A DNA stretch of 35,005 nt from Actinomycetota bacterium (lineage in GTDB: Bacteria; Actinomycetota; Acidimicrobiia; Acidimicrobiales; Ilumatobacteraceae). The notes below the pieces were generated by a model. It was not told the DNA's origin and ran no database searches. It was given only the letters and a program-made list of their open reading frames with translations. The translations under genes and the position numbers were made by a program. This document shows, one piece after another, positions 33,173 through 35,005 of this stretch. The stretch is taken from the NCBI GenBank assembly GCA_009704985.1, contig WLDE01000016.1, positions 1-35,005 on the forward strand, written 5' to 3'. The number at the start of each line of letters is the position of its first letter. The first letter of the stretch is position 1.

Positions 33173-33835
33173 TCAGCTCTTCCGGGCGGCGTCGACGGCG
33201 GCCGTCAGCAGTGCGAACACACCGTCCGGCGTCCCGACGCCGTCGACGACCACCAGCTTGCCGAGCCGCTCGTAGTGCTCGATGAGCGGAGCGGTCTGCT
33301 CCTCGTAGAGGTCGAGCCGGCGGTTGATCGCCTCGGGGGTGTCGTCGTCGCGCTGCATGACGTCACCGCCGCACACGTCGCAGATCCAGGTCACGTGCTC
33401 GCGGCCGGTGGCGATGTAGTTCGTGCCGCAGTCGCGGCACACCCGACGGGCGGTGATCCGCTCCAGCACGATCTCGCGCGGCACGTCGAGGTCGAGCACC
33501 ACGTCGATCGGCCGCTCGGCGGTGATGCGATCCAGCTCGAGTGCCTGAGGCACCGTGCGCGGGAAGCCGTCGAGGATGTAGCCGCGGGTGCGGGCGTCAT
33601 CGCGGTGGAGTCGTTCGGCGACGATGCCGACCATGATGCCGTCGCCCACCAGACCGCCGGCGTCCATGATCTCCTTGGCCGTCCTGCCGAGCTCGGTCCC
33701 CTCGCGGACAGCCGAGCGCAGCATGTCGCCGGTGGAGATGTGCGGCACCACGAAGTGACGCGACAGACGCACGCACTGCGTGCCCTTGCCCGAGCCCTGA
33801 CGCCCGAGGATGATGAGCCGCGCGCCCGGGATCAT
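33173..33835 (-). CDS. adk: Adenylate kinase with zinc-type LID
   Basis: A 220-residue long-form adenylate kinase interconverting AMP, ADP and ATP. The P-loop is GRQGSGKGTQ (11-20, Lys17) where most family members have Pro in place of Gln13. Other motifs are STGDMLR, GYILDGFPRT and the LID domain with four zinc cysteines, Cys133, Cys136, Cys152 and Cys155. ATG 33835 lies 37 bases after secY on the same strand. Confidence 0.97.
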   Translation of the reverse strand: MIPGARLIILGRQGSGKGTQCVRLSRHFVVPHISTGDMLRSAVREGTELGRTAKEIMDAGGLVGDGIMVGIVAERLHRDDARTRGYILDGFPRTVPQALELDRITAERPIDVVLDLDVPREIVLERITARRVCRDCGTNYIATGREHVTWICDVCGGDVMQRDDDTPEAINRRLDLYEEQTAPLIEHYERLGKLVVVDGVGTPDGVFALLTAAVDAARKS

Positions 33836-33872
33836 CCGACTGAGCTGCCCCCGCAGAAGTGGAGGGCGGAGT

Positions 33873-35005
33873 TCACTTGAGGAAGCCCTCGTAGTTGCGC
33901 AGCATCAGCTGGCTGTCGATCTGGCGCATGAGTTCGAGAGCGACGCCCACGGCGATGAGCACGGTCGTGCCGGCGAACGGGAACGTCGTGACGTCACCCG
34001 CCCAGAGCAGGAGATACGGCAGGATCGCGATGATCGCGACGAACACGGCGCCCGGGAGGGTGATCCGGTTGACGGCCTTCGCCAGGTAGCGCTCGGTCTG
34101 GGGGCCGGGCCGGATGCCCGGGATGAAGCCACCCTGACGCCGGAGCTGATCGGCCTGGCGGATCGGGTCGAAGGCGATCGAGTTGTAGAAGTACGCGAAC
34201 GCGATGATCAGCAGCGAGAACAGCGAGATGTAGAGGATGTTCTGGCTGTTCACCAGGTACTCGTCGACGAAGTCGACGATGTCACCGCGCCAGCCCTCAC
34301 CGCTGCCGAGCATGTTCGACATCAGCACCGGCAGCAGCAGCACCGAGCTCGCGAAGATGATCGGAACGATGCCGCTCTGGTTCACCTTCAGCGGGATGTA
34401 GGTGTTCTGGCCGCCGTACATGCGCCGCCCGACCACGCGCTTGGCGAACTGCACCGGGATGCGGCGCTGTGCCAGCTCGACGCGCACGACGGCGATCACG
34501 ATGCCGACGCTGAGCATCAGCAGGATCGCGAAGACGAACCACTTCCGCTCCTGCAGGATCGAGTAGTAGCCGAAGGGCAGCTCGGCGACGACCGACGCGA
34601 AGATGATCATCGACATGCCGTTCCCGATGCCGCGCTGGCTGATGAGCTCGCCCAGCCACATGATCAGCGCCGTGCCCGCGACCAGCGTGACGATCACGAG
34701 GTACCCACGTGGCCACATGCCGTCGGGCAGCAGGGTGACGTTCGGGATGGTCTGGGCGGCACCGAAGAAGGCGCTGCCGCGGCCCTGGCCGAAGATGAAC
34801 GTGAGACCGGTCGCCTGCAGCACCGCGATCGCCATCGCGAGGTACCGGGTGTACTGGGTGATCTTCCGCTGACCGACCGCGCCCTGTTGCTGGAGCTGCT
34901 CGAGCTTCGGGATCACCACGCCGAGCACCTGCATGATGATGCTGGCGGTGATGTACGGCATGATGCCGAGCGCGAAGATCGAGAAGCTGCCGAAGGCGCC
35001 GCCCG
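33873..35005 (-). CDS. secY: Protein translocase subunit SecY, N-terminus outside the window
   Basis: The last 376 residues of SecY. The reading frame enters at the right edge with FSIFALGIMPYITASIIMQ, which corresponds to the second membrane helix region, so roughly the first 60 to 70 residues are missing. Later helices include LVIVTLVAGTALIMWLGELI with RGIGNGMS, RIPVQFAKRVVGRRMYGGQNTYIPLKVN (cytoplasmic loop), and FYNSIAFDPIRQADQLRRQGGFIPGIRPG. It forms the membrane channel of the Sec translocon. It is first of the visible secY-adk-map set and no truncation is seen at its C-terminus. Confidence 0.97.
   Translation of the reverse strand, partial: GGAFGSFSIFALGIMPYITASIIMQVLGVVIPKLEQLQQQGAVGQRKITQYTRYLAMAIAVLQATGLTFIFGQGRGSAFFGAAQTIPNVTLLPDGMWPRGYLVIVTLVAGTALIMWLGELISQRGIGNGMSMIIFASVVAELPFGYYSILQERKWFVFAILLMLSVGIVIAVVRVELAQRRIPVQFAKRVVGRRMYGGQNTYIPLKVNQSGIVPIIFASSVLLLPVLMSNMLGSGEGWRGDIVDFVDEYLVNSQNILYISLFSLLIIAFAYFYNSIAFDPIRQADQLRRQGGFIPGIRPGPQTERYLAKAVNRITLPGAVFVAIIAILPYLLLWAGDVTTFPFAGTTVLIAVGVALELMRQIDSQLMLRNYEGFLK

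Overview
This is a high-G+C stretch of an actinobacterial chromosome with dense, short-spaced genes, many GTG starts and long antisense open frames typical of very GC-rich codon use. The secY-adk-map order, PyrR-led pyrimidine genes and three 'RLLDTR'-type surface modules on an L,D-transpeptidase fit Actinomycetota. I lean towards the Acidimicrobiia (Ilumatobacter-like), but that is inference. I see no tRNA, rRNA, insertion sequence, phage gene or CRISPR array, and no gene-free gap longer than about 300 bases.

Region 1 (1-8605) is catabolic. It holds the 5' end of an aldehyde dehydrogenase, a MarR regulator, and a four-gene operon of homoprotocatechuate 2,3-dioxygenase (HpaD), FAH-family hydrolase/isomerase, cupin and FAD aromatic hydroxylase. 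A sugar-isomerase-like TIM barrel, two P450s and a class I glutamine-amidotransferase-like protein follow. Region 2 (8646-11688) is a compact glycan cassette: an alpha/alpha-toroid protein, a WecG/TagA glycosyltransferase and WecB. Region 3 (11930-14218) has a glutamine-synthetase-like ligase and an EamA transporter. Region 4 (14354-23603) combines a CitE-like lyase, an acyl-CoA dehydrogenase and a divergent aldehyde dehydrogenase with a branched-chain-type ABC importer that has a fused permease-ATPase and ends in a GntR gene. Region 5 (23692-26721) has an acetoacetate-decarboxylase-family protein coupled to a P450, divergent from a second, HpaG-like FAH protein. Region 6 (26807-35005) is mostly housekeeping: L,D-transpeptidase, pyrR-pyrB-pyrC, a serine-acetyltransferase-like protein, map, adk and the C-terminal part of secY.

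The main result is regulatory. Four copies of an 18-bp palindrome, TCGTTYGGNNCCRAACGA (one slightly degenerate), sit on the promoters of the aldehyde dehydrogenase/marR pair, hpaD, the glutamine-synthetase-like gene and the decarboxylase/FAH divergon. This suggests one MarR-controlled homoprotocatechuate regulon scattered over 26 kb. A second palindrome, centred on TTGATCAA, lies before the acyl-CoA dehydrogenase/aldehyde dehydrogenase divergon and before the ABC transporter, and probably belongs to the GntR protein. The pyr leader carries an RNA hairpin matching the PyrR-binding consensus. Many monocistronic starts show a TANNNT box only 6-9 nt upstream, indicating leaderless mRNAs. Short 10-15-bp tandem repeats occur at several gene junctions.
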